A DNA stretch of 64,000 bases from an uncultured Bermanella sp. (GCA_913058575.1 CAJXRF010000004.1:56251-120250), one strand, 5' to 3'; numbered from the stretch's first letter, positions 37,557-47,324 are shown. Notes: generated by a model from the sequence alone, not told the origin. Numbers and translations: made by a program.

Positions 37557-38675
37557 ATGTCCCGCCAAGCTCTTACAAGTGCCAAGCGCATCGTCATTAA
37601 AATTGGCAGTGCTTTACTGACCAATGATGGTGCTGGCTTAAATAAAGATGGCATTGCTGGTTGGGTTGACCAAATTGCAGTGCTTAAGCAGCAAGGTATT
37701 GAAATAGTGTTGGTGTCTTCGGGCTCGGTGGCAGAAGGCATGACACGGTTAGGTTGGAAAAAACGCCCAAGTGCACTGCATGAATTGCAAGCGGCCGCCG
37801 CGGTGGGGCAAATGGGTTTAGTGCAATGTTATCAGGCTAATTTTTCTCGTCATAATTTTAATACCGCTCAGGTATTATTAACCCACGCTGATTTAAGTAA
37901 CCGCACCCGCTATTTAAATGCACGCTCCACATTAAAAACCTTAATTGATTTAAACGTGGTGCCAGTCATTAATGAAAATGACACAGTCATTACCGATGAA
38001 ATTCGCTTTGGTGATAACGATACCTTAGGGGCATTGGTGGCAAACCTAGTGGAGGCAGATGCATTGATTATGCTTACCGACCAAGATGGGTTGTATACCG
38101 CGGACCCACGCAAAGATAAAAGTGCCAAGTTAATTGAAAGTGCTCGCGCAGAAGACCCTGCTATTAATGCCATGGCGGGCGACGGTGGTGCGCTCGGTCG
38201 TGGTGGCATGGTTACGAAAGTGCGTGCAGCAAAACTGGCGGCTCGCTCTGGTGCGTGCAGTGTCATAGTGGGTGGCAGAATTGAAAATATTTTAACGCGC
38301 CTGCAAAATGGTGAGGTACTAGGAACATTGTTAAACAGTGATCAAGAGCCTATGGTGGCGCGTAAACAATGGATTGCTGGGCACTTGCAAACTCGTGGTG
38401 AGCTTACGTTGGATGACGGTGCGGTAAAGGCTTTGCGTGATAAAGGTAAAAGCTTATTGCCAGTAGGAGCAGTAAGCGTGACGGGGGATTTTAATCGCGG
38501 CGAAGTGTTAGCCTGCGTTGACTCAAAAGGTGATTTAATTGCCAAGGGCTTGGTTAATTACAGTGCGCTGGAAACTCAAAAAATACTAAAAAAAGACAGT
38601 AAAGATATAGCCTCTATTTTAGGCTACATGGATGAACCAGAGCTTATTCACAGGGATAACCTAGTATTGGTTTAA
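37557..38675 (+). CDS. proB: Glutamate 5-kinase ProB
   Basis: This 372-residue enzyme phosphorylates glutamate in the first step of proline synthesis. An amino-acid kinase domain ([14 protein letters not shown] at the start, LINEND-type [10 protein letters not shown] near 140, [13 protein letters not shown] near 215) is followed by a C-terminal PUA domain (about 280-370). Its product is used by ProA (19439). The order obgE-proB is conserved in gammaproteobacteria. Confidence 0.96.
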   Translation: MSRQALTSAKRIVIKIGSALLTNDGAGLNKDGIAGWVDQIAVLKQQGIEIVLVSSGSVAEGMTRLGWKKRPSALHELQAAAAVGQMGLVQCYQANFSRHNFNTAQVLLTHADLSNRTRYLNARSTLKTLIDLNVVPVINENDTVITDEIRFGDNDTLGALVANLVEADALIMLTDQDGLYTADPRKDKSAKLIESARAEDPAINAMAGDGGALGRGGMVTKVRAAKLAARSGACSVIVGGRIENILTRLQNGEVLGTLLNSDQEPMVARKQWIAGHLQTRGELTLDDGAVKALRDKGKSLLPVGAVSVTGDFNRGEVLACVDSKGDLIAKGLVNYSALETQKILKKDSKDIASILGYMDEPELIHRDNLVLV

Positions 38676-38697
38676 GAGTTTTAACTATTTAAATATT

Positions 38698-38735
38698 AAA
38701 AAGCCCGCTAAAAATATTTTTTAGCGGGCTTTTTG
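38698..38735. terminator. Bidirectional terminator between proB and galE
   Basis: AAAAAGCCCGCTAAAAA and its complement form a long stem with A and T runs on both sides, serving both convergent genes. Confidence 0.9.
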
Positions 38736-38768
38736 TTTTCAGTTGGTGGAATTTAGCAGGTATAAAAA

Positions 38769-39809
38769 TTACTGTTGGTAGCCATTGGGATTTTTGCTTT
38801 GCCAATTCCAGCTGTCTTTAACCATGTCATTTAGGGTTAGCTCAGTGGTCCAGTTTAATTCTTTTTGTGCTTTGTCTGCATTGGCATAGTAGGCGGTGAC
38901 ATCACCAGGGCGACGATCCACTATTTTATAGGCAATGGTAACTTTATTTTCTTCGGAGAATGCTTTAACCATTTGTAGTACGCTAACACCGCTGCCGGTG
39001 CCTAAGTTATAGGCTTGAGCGCCATTAATACCTTCATTCGATAGTAATTTTTCTACGGCCTTTACATGTCCTTTAGCTAGATCAACTACATGAATATAAT
39101 CGCGCACCCCTGTACCATCAATGGTGTCGTAGTTATCACCGAATACAGAGAGCTCTTTCCTGCGGCCGATTGCTGTTTGTGTAATAAATGGCATTAAATT
39201 ATTTGGTATGCCACTAGGGTCTTCCCCTAGTGTGCCTGACTTGTGGTTGCCCACAGGGTTAAAATAACGAAGTATGGCAATGCCCCAAGGGTTTGCATTA
39301 TTTAATTTGTCAGCTGCAGGTAAATCACGCAGCATTTCTTCAATGATTAGTTTCGAGCGTCCATAGGGATTGGTGGCAGACAGCGCTGCTTGCTCTGTTA
39401 ATGGTAAGGTTTCAGGTGATGGGTCGCCATAAACGGTAGCGGAAGAGCTAAACACTAATTTTTTAACGCCCGCCTCTTCCATGGTTTGGCACAAAACCAA
39501 TGTGCTGTTGATGTTGTTGTCGTAATATTTAAGTGGTAGAGCACAAGATTCACCCACTGCTTTAAGTCCAGCAAAATGAATGACGGCTTCAATTTGGTAA
39601 TTTGAAAAAATTTGTTTCATTAATGCGTTATCACGTACATCGCCTTCTATAAAGCCAACCGATTTACCGGTGATTTTTTCAACGCGCTTAAGGGCTTCAA
39701 AACTTGAATTCATTAGATTGTCTATTACCAGCACATTGAAATCATTTTGTAATAATTCAATGCAAGTATGACTGCCTATGTAGCCGGCTCCGCCGGTGAC
39801 TAAAATCAT
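38769..39809 (-). CDS. galE: UDP-glucose 4-epimerase GalE
   Basis: This 346-residue short-chain dehydrogenase-like enzyme interconverts UDP-glucose and UDP-galactose. ILVTGGAGYIGSHTC binds NAD, SSSATVYG gives the catalytic Ser/Thr region (about 125) and YGRSK the Tyr-Lys pair (about 150). It is divergent from the priming transferase and probably supplies UDP-Gal for the surface polysaccharide. Confidence 0.95.
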   Translation of the reverse strand: MILVTGGAGYIGSHTCIELLQNDFNVLVIDNLMNSSFEALKRVEKITGKSVGFIEGDVRDNALMKQIFSNYQIEAVIHFAGLKAVGESCALPLKYYDNNINSTLVLCQTMEEAGVKKLVFSSSATVYGDPSPETLPLTEQAALSATNPYGRSKLIIEEMLRDLPAADKLNNANPWGIAILRYFNPVGNHKSGTLGEDPSGIPNNLMPFITQTAIGRRKELSVFGDNYDTIDGTGVRDYIHVVDLAKGHVKAVEKLLSNEGINGAQAYNLGTGSGVSVLQMVKAFSEENKVTIAYKIVDRRPGDVTAYYANADKAQKELNWTTELTLNDMVKDSWNWQSKNPNGYQQ

Positions 39810-39937
39810 AATTTATCCCTAGGTGCTTAAAATTACGCGCATTATGCAGTGTTATTAAAGGGTAGACAATTATTGCAAGCGTGACATAATGCCCACTTTT
39901 TACAATATCCAATAATTATTCTTGACAGGGAGGTGTT

Positions 39938-41341
39938 ATGAGTGGACAGGGATTGATTCGTGCGCATCAAGGTAGTTTTGGCTTGGGTTACCGCATTATA
40001 GATATTCTTTTTATTGTGATTGGTTTATCTGTAGCCACAAAAGCTTATGGAATTGAGCTTGGGTTACTTTATTTCTCAGCCATGTCTATTGCTTGTTTGG
40101 GCTTTATTTTGTTTGCTGAAGCCATGGGAGTTTACCGTTCTTGGCGAACCGATTCCGTATTACGCATGATCTTAGTCACCTCTGGTTCTTGGGTGGCGGT
40201 GTGTATGCTTATTTTACTGGTGGGCTTTTTTGCAAAAATCAGTGAATCGTTTTCTCGGGTAGCCCTTGGCAGTTGGATGCTGGCCACCACTTTATTATTG
40301 TGTGGTTGGCGTTTATTGTTTCGCCAAGTATTAAATGCCATGCGAGCGAAAGGCTACAATACCCGGCGGGCGGCAATTATTGGCTTAAACGAATGCGGCC
40401 TTAAATTAAAAGCTCAGCTGCAACAGCATCCTGAATTTGGTATTCGCTTTGATGGTTTTTTTGACGATCGCTGCCCCAAGCGTATCGCTGAAGATTTTTC
40501 TAGTGACAAAATTGAGGGCACGCTTGAAGACTTGTTGGTTAAAGCGCGATCAGGCGAGTACGATATTTTATTTATTGCCCTGCCTCTTAAAGCTCAAGAG
40601 CGCATTGCCCATATTTTAGAAGAGTGTGGCGATACCACCGCCAGCATTCATATTATCCCCGATTTCTTTACCTATAATTTGTTGCATGCTCGTATGGGGT
40701 CTGTGGGTAATATGCAAACCGTCAGCGTATACGAAACGCCTATCTTAGGGTTTAACGACACACTTAAGCGTTTATTTGATATTTCTTTCTCTTTGGCTGT
40801 ATTGGTATTTATTGCCATTCCCATGTTATTCATTGCGGCTGCCGTTAAATTTACCTCCCCTGGGCCGGTTATTTTTAAGCAAGTGCGTTACGGTTTAGAC
40901 GGTAAAAAAATTCTTGTGTGGAAATTCCGCAGTATGACGGCCATGGATAATGGCGATAAAGTGGTGCAAGCCACAAAAGGGGATGCACGCATTACAGCAG
41001 TGGGGGCATTTATTCGTAAAACTTCTTTAGATGAGCTGCCGCAGTTTATTAATGTTTTGCAAGGCCGTATGTCGGTGGTGGGGCCTCGCCCCCATGCTGT
41101 GGCCCATAATGAAGAATACCGTAAGCTTATTTCTTACTATATGTTGCGCCATAAGGTTAAGCCGGGTATTACCGGTTGGGCGCAAATTAATGGCTTTCGG
41201 GGTGAAACCGATACCCTTGATAAAATGGAAGGCCGAGTTGATCACGATTTAGAATACATTCGCAATTGGTCCCTTTGGATGGATATACGAATAGTGTTCT
41301 TAACGGTCTTCAAAGGGTTTGTTGGCAGTCATGTGCATTAG
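39938..41341 (+). CDS. Polyprenyl-phosphate hexose-1-phosphate transferase (WcaJ-like)
   Basis: This 467-residue initiating enzyme has four to five N-terminal transmembrane helices, a Rossmann-like middle region (RRAAIIGLNECG near 150) and a bacterial sugar-transferase domain. The last is marked by FTSPGPVIFKQVRYG (about 305), VWKFRSM, KTSLDELPQFINVLQGRMSVVGPRPHA (about 362-388) and KPGITGWAQINGFRGET (about 408). It loads the first sugar phosphate, probably glucose, on undecaprenyl phosphate. GGGAGG upstream of the ATG. It opens the polysaccharide locus. Confidence 0.92.
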   Translation: MSGQGLIRAHQGSFGLGYRIIDILFIVIGLSVATKAYGIELGLLYFSAMSIACLGFILFAEAMGVYRSWRTDSVLRMILVTSGSWVAVCMLILLVGFFAKISESFSRVALGSWMLATTLLLCGWRLLFRQVLNAMRAKGYNTRRAAIIGLNECGLKLKAQLQQHPEFGIRFDGFFDDRCPKRIAEDFSSDKIEGTLEDLLVKARSGEYDILFIALPLKAQERIAHILEECGDTTASIHIIPDFFTYNLLHARMGSVGNMQTVSVYETPILGFNDTLKRLFDISFSLAVLVFIAIPMLFIAAAVKFTSPGPVIFKQVRYGLDGKKILVWKFRSMTAMDNGDKVVQATKGDARITAVGAFIRKTSLDELPQFINVLQGRMSVVGPRPHAVAHNEEYRKLISYYMLRHKVKPGITGWAQINGFRGETDTLDKMEGRVDHDLEYIRNWSLWMDIRIVFLTVFKGFVGSHVH

Positions 41342-41393
41342 CCTAAAGCATGCTCAATATACAGGCTTAGCTGCGGAGGCTAGATAAAATTAA

Positions 41394-41819
41394 GTGACAT
41401 TGAAAAGTAAATTAAATTTTTTGTTGTTTATTTTTTATGCTGTATTTTTAGCGGCTTTAACAATCTTTAAGTCACTAAAAATATTTACGCCAGAACTTGC
41501 CTTTATAGAGGCGAGTCTGGGGGGTGATAAGCTTGAGCATTTTTTTTTAGCCCTGCTGTTATCTCTTTTAGTTTGGCCAGTGGTATGGGGTTTTAATCAT
41601 GGGCGTTTGCCGAAAGTAATAGTTACGTTTTTCACCCTACTGTTATTAGTATTCGCATTGCTGCTTGATGAGCTTCATCAGTTTTTCATAAGCTCCCGTC
41701 ATTTTGATTGGCAAGATATCGCATTTGGGGTGGCAGGTTTATTAGTAGGCTTGATATTGAGGGTGCTAATAATGCGTTTTTTATTTTTAAATAAACTTTC
41801 TGTAGTCGCTAAAAAATAA
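41394..41819 (+). CDS. VanZ-like membrane protein
   Basis: The 141-residue product has four predicted transmembrane helices and the VanZ-family pattern: GGDKLEHFFLALLLS (about 43-57), LLDELHQFFISSRHFDWQDIAFGVAG (about 90-115). GTG start with GGAGG 14 bases upstream, a long spacing, so the start is uncertain. Small VanZ-like proteins are common in polysaccharide loci; their biochemical role is unknown. Confidence 0.75.
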   Translation: MTLKSKLNFLLFIFYAVFLAALTIFKSLKIFTPELAFIEASLGGDKLEHFFLALLLSLLVWPVVWGFNHGRLPKVIVTFFTLLLLVFALLLDELHQFFISSRHFDWQDIAFGVAGLLVGLILRVLIMRFLFLNKLSVVAKK

Positions 41820-41924
41820 ATATCAAGTTTTTTATGTTTTTTTGGTCGATTAGAGGGTGACAAAGTTCACAACTGCATTTAGTATTCACGCAGATTTTTT
41901 ATACGTTCAATTTTGGAGTTCAAT

Positions 41925-43112
41925 ATGAGTGCTTGGAAGCTATCCCCGTTAGCCATTGCGTTAGTTAGTGCGCAGTCTTTTGCCGTTCAACCTGTTGGTG
42001 TGGCCATGGGCAGCGGTTTTACTTTGTTGCCTAACGTAGAAACCACTATTGAGAGCAATGATAATATTTATGCTCAAGACAGCAACGTAGTTAGCTCTAC
42101 CCTTACTCGTGTAGCGCCTTCTTTTGCGTTACAAGGTGACATGGGTCAATTTAAGCTCGACAGTTCTTACACATTAGAGCAAGGCATTTACGACAAAAAC
42201 AGTGATGACGATTACGTTGATCAAAACCTATCTGTTGGTGGTGACTATGAGCTTAACGCCCGTAACCAACTAACTGCTGATGCAATTTATAATGTAGGTC
42301 ACGATGCGCGTGGTTCTGCAAAGGGCTTTGAATTTAATGGTATTAGCTACGCTAAGCCAGATGAGTTCAATGAAATCACCGCTGGTGTTGGTTATACTTT
42401 TGGTAGTGAGTCAGCTCCATTTAATCTTGATCTTTCTGCTCAAAGCTACCAGAAGCGTTACGATAACAATGAAGAAAACACTAAAACTCGTGAACACGAT
42501 AAAATCAATTTAGCTGCGCAGCTTTCTTACATTGTTAGTTCTGCAACTGATCTATTGGTTAAGGTAACTAATACTGATATTAGCTATGAGCATGCCGATG
42601 CAGCTGATCGCGAAGGAGCTGAAAGTACTGTTCTTGTGGGTGCGAGCTGGGATATTTCTGGTGCCACCACTGGCGAATTTAAAATTGGTGTAAGCGAGCG
42701 TGAATTCGATCAAGCCGGTACCGATACCGAAACGAACCTTAACTGGGAAGGTAACCTTACTTGGCAGCCACTAAGCTACTCAACGGTTACTGTGTTTACT
42801 TCTCAAGCAAGTGCTGAAACCTCAGGTGCCGGTGACTTTATCAATAGCTCTTATTCACTTGTATCTTGGGATCACGAATACACTAACTTTGTATCTGCGG
42901 GTATTAAAGCAAGCTATGGTGAAGATGAGTACGAAAACTCAGCAAATGACCGTAATGACATTAATACAGCTTATGGTGCACAGCTAACTTACTCACCTAA
43001 AAGCTTCTTAGATGTGACAGTTGCTTACGATCTTGAAGAGCGTAACTCTAATGTTGCCAACCTAGATTCAGAAGCAAATATCTTTAGCTTAGGTTTAACT
43101 TTAGCCTTATAA
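41925..43112 (+). CDS. Outer-membrane beta-barrel protein of the polysaccharide locus
   Basis: I start at ATG 41925 (395 residues), because TTGGAG lies just before it; the frame extends to a TTG at 41913. There is a signal peptide (LAIALVSAQSFAVQ), then repeated amphipathic strands (VETTIESNDNIYAQD, TLTRVAPSFALQGD, FKLDSSYTLEQGIYD...) ending SLGLTLAL. The pattern resembles the BBP2/EpsL-like barrels found beside exopolysaccharide genes. It precedes the OPX gene by 97 bp and could form the outer-membrane pore, since that OPX protein is short. A terminator lies between them. Confidence 0.75.
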   Translation: MSAWKLSPLAIALVSAQSFAVQPVGVAMGSGFTLLPNVETTIESNDNIYAQDSNVVSSTLTRVAPSFALQGDMGQFKLDSSYTLEQGIYDKNSDDDYVDQNLSVGGDYELNARNQLTADAIYNVGHDARGSAKGFEFNGISYAKPDEFNEITAGVGYTFGSESAPFNLDLSAQSYQKRYDNNEENTKTREHDKINLAAQLSYIVSSATDLLVKVTNTDISYEHADAADREGAESTVLVGASWDISGATTGEFKIGVSEREFDQAGTDTETNLNWEGNLTWQPLSYSTVTVFTSQASAETSGAGDFINSSYSLVSWDHEYTNFVSAGIKASYGEDEYENSANDRNDINTAYGAQLTYSPKSFLDVTVAYDLEERNSNVANLDSEANIFSLGLTLAL

Positions 43113-43137
43113 AGCCACCTTCGTTATTGTATAATAA

Positions 43138-43165
43138 ACGGCCTATTTTAAGGCCGTTTTTTTTT
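43138..43165 (+). terminator. Intrinsic terminator after the beta-barrel gene
   Basis: ACGGCC / GGCCGT with an 8-nt loop and nine T. It should partly isolate the barrel gene from the OPX gene. Confidence 0.85.
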
Positions 43166-43197
43166 GGGCTTTGGAAAGCCATAGACGTATTTAATTA

Positions 43198-43204
43198 CAG
43201 GATG
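43198..43204 (+). promoter_or_regulatory. CAGGATG motif overlapping the ribosome-binding site of the OPX gene
   Basis: The likely Shine-Dalgarno (AGGA) of the OPX gene lies inside CAGGATG, the CsrA/RsmA core motif, 6 bases before the ATG. A GGA in the ribosome-binding site is the classical position for CsrA repression. A hairpin around it is not obvious, so this is suggestive only. Confidence 0.4.
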
Positions 43205-43209
43205 AAGTT

Positions 43210-43767
43210 ATGGTTCGCTTGCTGAGCGGTTTATTGTTATTGGTTTTTTCTCAGTTGAGTCTATCTGAAGCGGGCTCTAATTCTGAGTCTACTCATTATA
43301 AAATGGGGGCCGGTGATCTTATTCACATTGCCATTTACGACGAACCAGATTTAACACTTGAAGTGCGAATCGGTCTGTCTGGTCAAATTGCTTTTCCTTT
43401 ACTGGGCGACATAGAAGTCTCTGGTTTAAGCCCAAAAGGTTTAGAGAAAAAATTAACACAAGGCCTTAAAGGCCCTTACCTTATTGACCCAAGTGTTACG
43501 GTTTCGGTTGTGGAGTATCGTCCTTTTTATGTGAGTGGCGAAGTGGAAAAACCTGGCAGCTATCCTTTTCACCCAGGGCTAACTGTAGATAAAGCCATTA
43601 CTATTTCCGGTGGTTTTACCGAGCGCGCTTCTAAAGACAGTATTTATGTGGTGCAGGATCAATCTGCAGGCGTTGATAAAATGGAAAACATAGAAAAGAA
43701 ACAAGTGAAACTGTTTGATGTTATTCAGCCAGGTGATGTTGTAACGGTTGAACAAAGTTTCTTTTAA
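43210..43767 (+). CDS. Polysaccharide export (OPX/Wza-like) protein, short form
   Basis: The 185-residue protein has a signal peptide but no lipobox Cys. A polysaccharide-export domain (YKMGAGDLIHIAIYDEPDLT, GQIAFPLLGDIEVSGLS; about 30-110) and one SLBB domain (FYVSGEVEKPGSYPFHPGLTVDKAITISGGF; about 118-150) follow. It lacks the C-terminal outer-membrane helix and extra SLBB domains of E. coli Wza (about 380 residues), so a separate outer-membrane barrel is probably needed. The Wzc-type gene follows 28 bp downstream. Confidence 0.9.
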   Translation: MVRLLSGLLLLVFSQLSLSEAGSNSESTHYKMGAGDLIHIAIYDEPDLTLEVRIGLSGQIAFPLLGDIEVSGLSPKGLEKKLTQGLKGPYLIDPSVTVSVVEYRPFYVSGEVEKPGSYPFHPGLTVDKAITISGGFTERASKDSIYVVQDQSAGVDKMENIEKKQVKLFDVIQPGDVVTVEQSFF

Positions 43768-43795
43768 ATACGGATATAAGCTAGAAGTAAATGTT

Positions 43796-45976
43796 ATGAA
43801 TAAACCCTCCGCAGTAGAAGTGATTGACCTCGCCCATTATTGGCATGTGGTACGTCGCCAACTTAAAAAAATTGTCGCATTATCATTAGTGGCCACCATT
43901 ATTTCGGTATTAGTGGTGTTGTCATTAACCCCTAAGTACAGTGCCACTACCACCTTGCTCATCGAATCAGAAGAAGCCCGTATTCTGTCTATTGAAGAAG
44001 TGTATGGCATGTCTGGTAATTCCTCGGAATATTTACTGACTCAGTTTGAAATTTTAAAGTCCCGTGCTTTAGCTGAGCGTGTCGTGAAGGAATTAAACCT
44101 AGTAAACGTAGCTGAATACAACCCAGCTCATTCTAGTAATGCCAAAGGCTTTTCTATTAAAGAAATGTTGTTAGGGGAATCTGAGCCCTTAACAAAAGAG
44201 CAAATACTGGCTAAAACCGTAGATAGCTTTTGGGAAAAAATATCCATCTCACCGGTGCGTAAAACCCAGTTGGTGAAAATATCGGTAGAAAGTGAATCGG
44301 CACAATTGGCTGCAAAAGCATCTAATGCAGTGGCTACCGCGTATATTCAATCTCAGTTAGAGGCCAAGGTGGGCTTAACAAAACAAGCAGTAGATTGGCT
44401 ATCGGAGCGCATGGGGGGCTTGAAGAATCGCCTAAATGAATCGGAAGATAAACTACAAGGCTTTCGTGACAAAAACCAATTGGTTGATGTTAAAGGGGTG
44501 GGTACCTTAATCGCAAAAGAGTTAGATCACATTACTGAAAAACTGGTAGATGCCCGCAGCAATCGCTTAGAGTTTCAAAGTACTTACCAGCAATTACAAA
44601 ATATTAAAGAGATAAATTTTGAAAGTTTAAGTGGCTTACCTGTGATACTGCGTCATCCTTTGGTTATTAAATTACGTGAAAATGAGTCGGCTGCCGAGTT
44701 AAAAGTGGCTGAACTTTCTAAGCGTTACGGAGCCAAGCATCCGCGCATGATTGCTGCTCAGTCTGATTTGTTGGCCGTGAAAAATTCCATGTTAGTGCAA
44801 ATGAAGCGCCTAGCCAGTGGTATTAAAAATGACTTTTTAACCGCCCAAGTGCAAGAAAAGGCCCTAGAAAAAGCCCTTAAAAAAGCCAAAGAAGAAGTAA
44901 CGGTAATCAATAGAACTGAATTTGCCCTAAGCAGTTATGTGCGAGAAGTGAAAGGTAATCGAACGTTATACGATACGTTTTTAAAGCGTATTCGTGAAAC
45001 CTCTGAAACCGGTTCTTTACAAACAGCTAATGCACGTATCGTAGACCCAGGTGTGATACCAGAAAAACCAGTAAAGCCTAAAAAGTCGTTAATTGTAGCC
45101 TTGGTAATGATAATGAGCTTGATGTTAGGGGTTGCCTTGGCTTTCTTGTTGGACGCCTTAGATGCCACCATTAAAAATGCCGAAGACATAGACCATAAAT
45201 TAGGATTTGCCCTGTTGGGTATTTTGCCGTTACTTAAAAGCACCAAAGAAAAAATAGACATCGCCATTACCCCTGAAAAAGCCCCCATAAGAGCCTTTGT
45301 ACACGGGGATAATACCGGTTTTAAAGAATCGGTTCGTACCCTTAGAACCGGTGTAACCTTGGCAAGTCTTGAGTCCCCAGTGCAGGTAATGCTGTTTACC
45401 TCTACTGTGCCTGGTGAAGGTAAAACCACCACCTCGGCTAACTTTTCAGCAGCTTGTGGGCAAATGGAAAAAGTATTGTTAATTGATGCGGATATGCGCC
45501 GTCCCACCATTGCCAAGCAATTGAATATTCCTGCCAGTAGCAAGGGATTATCTAACGCGGTGGCTTACCCTGATACGCTAGATGAAAGCATTCACCACAT
45601 AGAAGATTTAGGCATTGATGTCATGCCATCGGGCCCTATTCCCCCTAACCCTCTTGAGTTACTGGCCTCTAAAAACTTTCAAGAAGTATTGGCACAATTA
45701 AAAGGCCGTTATCAAAAAATCATTATTGATTCGGCCCCTACTCATATTGTCAGTGATGCTGCTTATTTATCTACCTTGGTAGATGGTGTGGTGTATGTGA
45801 TTAAGGCCGACTCCACCAATGATAAATTAGTGAAAAGCGGCTTGCGCCGTTTAGATGAATCGAATGCACGAATTTTGGGTGTGGTACTTAACCAGTTAGA
45901 TTTAGAAAAAGAAGCCAAATATGGCGGTGACTACAGTTACAGCTATGGGGCTTATGATTACAGCACTAACACCTAA
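43796..45976 (+). CDS. Wzc-like polysaccharide copolymerase and BY-kinase
   Basis: I start at ATG 43796 (726 residues); the frame continues upstream into the OPX gene without conservation. Wzz domain with TM1 (about 33-53) and PKYSATTTLLIE, a long coiled-coil periplasmic part, and TM2 (about 425-445) come first. The cytoplasmic tyrosine-kinase domain has Walker A STVPGEGKTTTSA (about 536-548), Walker A' LLIDADMRRPT and Walker B IIIDSAP. A Tyr-rich tail (YGGDYSYSYGAYDY) is the autophosphorylation cluster. It controls chain length and export in Wzx/Wzy pathways. Confidence 0.92.
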   Translation: MNKPSAVEVIDLAHYWHVVRRQLKKIVALSLVATIISVLVVLSLTPKYSATTTLLIESEEARILSIEEVYGMSGNSSEYLLTQFEILKSRALAERVVKELNLVNVAEYNPAHSSNAKGFSIKEMLLGESEPLTKEQILAKTVDSFWEKISISPVRKTQLVKISVESESAQLAAKASNAVATAYIQSQLEAKVGLTKQAVDWLSERMGGLKNRLNESEDKLQGFRDKNQLVDVKGVGTLIAKELDHITEKLVDARSNRLEFQSTYQQLQNIKEINFESLSGLPVILRHPLVIKLRENESAAELKVAELSKRYGAKHPRMIAAQSDLLAVKNSMLVQMKRLASGIKNDFLTAQVQEKALEKALKKAKEEVTVINRTEFALSSYVREVKGNRTLYDTFLKRIRETSETGSLQTANARIVDPGVIPEKPVKPKKSLIVALVMIMSLMLGVALAFLLDALDATIKNAEDIDHKLGFALLGILPLLKSTKEKIDIAITPEKAPIRAFVHGDNTGFKESVRTLRTGVTLASLESPVQVMLFTSTVPGEGKTTTSANFSAACGQMEKVLLIDADMRRPTIAKQLNIPASSKGLSNAVAYPDTLDESIHHIEDLGIDVMPSGPIPPNPLELLASKNFQEVLAQLKGRYQKIIIDSAPTHIVSDAAYLSTLVDGVVYVIKADSTNDKLVKSGLRRLDESNARILGVVLNQLDLEKEAKYGGDYSYSYGAYDYSTNT

Positions 45977-46595
45977 ATATTATAAAGCCCTTGCCATAAG
46001 TCTATTGATATTGGCTGTGGCAGCTGTGCATGTTTTTGTTGGGTCTTTATTAATTGAGCTAGGTAAGTCTGGGCAGGTTAGTGATCAGCAAAATCATTGG
46101 CTTGATGCTGCTGAATTTATCTCTTGGCAAAACCCAGATATTTTTGAAGCGCAGGGCAATTATTATCGCCAGCAAGCCTTCATAGTAGATGAAGGGCTTA
46201 ACTCGGATAATAAAGCCCAAGTACAAAGCCTAGAAAAAAGCCTTGGTTACTGGACGTTGGCCATTGGTGCCAGTTCCTTGTGGCCTTATTATCACTTGAG
46301 TGCTTTAGATGTAGAGGTTTTACTTAATAAACCTGATAAAGCAATTCAAGCGCGTATCGAGAATATTATAAAGCTTGCCCCAAACGAGCGTGGGCTGGAT
46401 AAAAGCCTGCTAGAAATAGCCTTTATTGCTTGGCCTAAGCTAAATAAAGTTCAGCAGAGTTTTATGCTTGAAAAACTAGCCACAACCAGAGGTGGGGTGT
46501 TAAAGCGTGTGTTTACCCAAGCCAAAAAAATGGGCAACCATTCCGCCATTTGTGTGAACCTGCCTTGGAAAAAAGTACGGCGCTTGTGTCGGTAA
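45954..46595 (+). CDS. Small membrane-anchored polysaccharide-locus protein, possibly VpsP-like
   Basis: The product (about 213 residues) has one N-terminal transmembrane helix (ALAISLLILAVAAVHVFVGSLL) and a helical tail of TPR-like character (AAEFISWQNPDIFEAQGNYYRQQA...). It resembles in size and layout the VpsP-type proteins of Vibrio polysaccharide clusters, but I cannot confirm homology. Starts at 45921, 45945 or 45954 all lie inside the end of the Wzc-like gene, so translation is coupled; I use 45954. Confidence 0.6.
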   Translation: MITALTPKYYKALAISLLILAVAAVHVFVGSLLIELGKSGQVSDQQNHWLDAAEFISWQNPDIFEAQGNYYRQQAFIVDEGLNSDNKAQVQSLEKSLGYWTLAIGASSLWPYYHLSALDVEVLLNKPDKAIQARIENIIKLAPNERGLDKSLLEIAFIAWPKLNKVQQSFMLEKLATTRGGVLKRVFTQAKKMGNHSAICVNLPWKKVRRLCR

Positions 46596-46650
46596 ACTTT
46601 AAGGCCATGATAAACTCATGGCTTAATATGCGGCTAGCCTAAGTTAGTAA

Positions 46651-47313
46651 TTAAATAAGCTCTTTAATAATAAAGTTATTGCCCTGGTAAGCGCCCCCTT
46701 CAATATAAAAACGATTTCCCATTTTCACCTCGCCTTCACTGACATTGTGGCCGTGAATTAAATAATCAATGCCTGTAATGCTGTGTTGCGAGCCTGAATT
46801 AAAAACACTGCGCGACCATATACAACTTTGTAATTGTTTTTCAGTAAATTCATTAAGTTCGTGCCAGTCATCTGCTGGAAAGTCAGCATGAATAATGCCG
46901 TATTTACAGTGGCCGCTGCCTTCTACTTCAATGGCCATGGGCAGGGCTTCAATGGTTTTAAACCAATCAGGCCATAAGCTAGGGTTGCTGCTGGCAATCC
47001 AGTCGCCGCCATTTTGTAACCACAGCATTTTTTGCTGGCTTATTTTATATTTTAGCGCGCATACCATCATGTATTCGTGATTACCCAGTACCGAATAAAG
47101 CCAGTCTTCTTTTAAAAGCGCCAGTGCTTCAGCAGATTCACGCCCCCGGTCTATTAAATCACCGGTGCAAATTAATCGGTCTTTTTCAGTGTTAAAGTCT
47201 AAGGCTGATAGTTGCTTGAGTAACTGATTAGTTTGGCCGTGAATATCCCCCACCGCAAAATCACGTCCTTTTTGATTGATAGATAGCTTTAAAAGAGTGT
47301 TGGGTAGTTTCAT
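46651..47313 (-). CDS. Lambda-type Ser/Thr protein phosphatase (PphA/PrpA-like)
   Basis: This 220-residue calcineurin-like metallophosphatase shows the three metal-binding motifs GDIHGQ (about 22), GDLIDRG (about 49) and GNHEYM (about 77), plus HGHN near the end. Length equals E. coli PphA (218). It is encoded on the opposite strand inside the polysaccharide locus, 11 bp after the O-antigen ligase-like gene. Its substrate here is unknown; dephosphorylation of the locus kinase is only a guess. Confidence 0.88.
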   Translation of the reverse strand: MKLPNTLLKLSINQKGRDFAVGDIHGQTNQLLKQLSALDFNTEKDRLICTGDLIDRGRESAEALALLKEDWLYSVLGNHEYMMVCALKYKISQQKMLWLQNGGDWIASSNPSLWPDWFKTIEALPMAIEVEGSGHCKYGIIHADFPADDWHELNEFTEKQLQSCIWSRSVFNSGSQHSITGIDYLIHGHNVSEGEVKMGNRFYIEGGAYQGNNFIIKELI

Positions 47314-47324
47314 ATTTTTAACAA

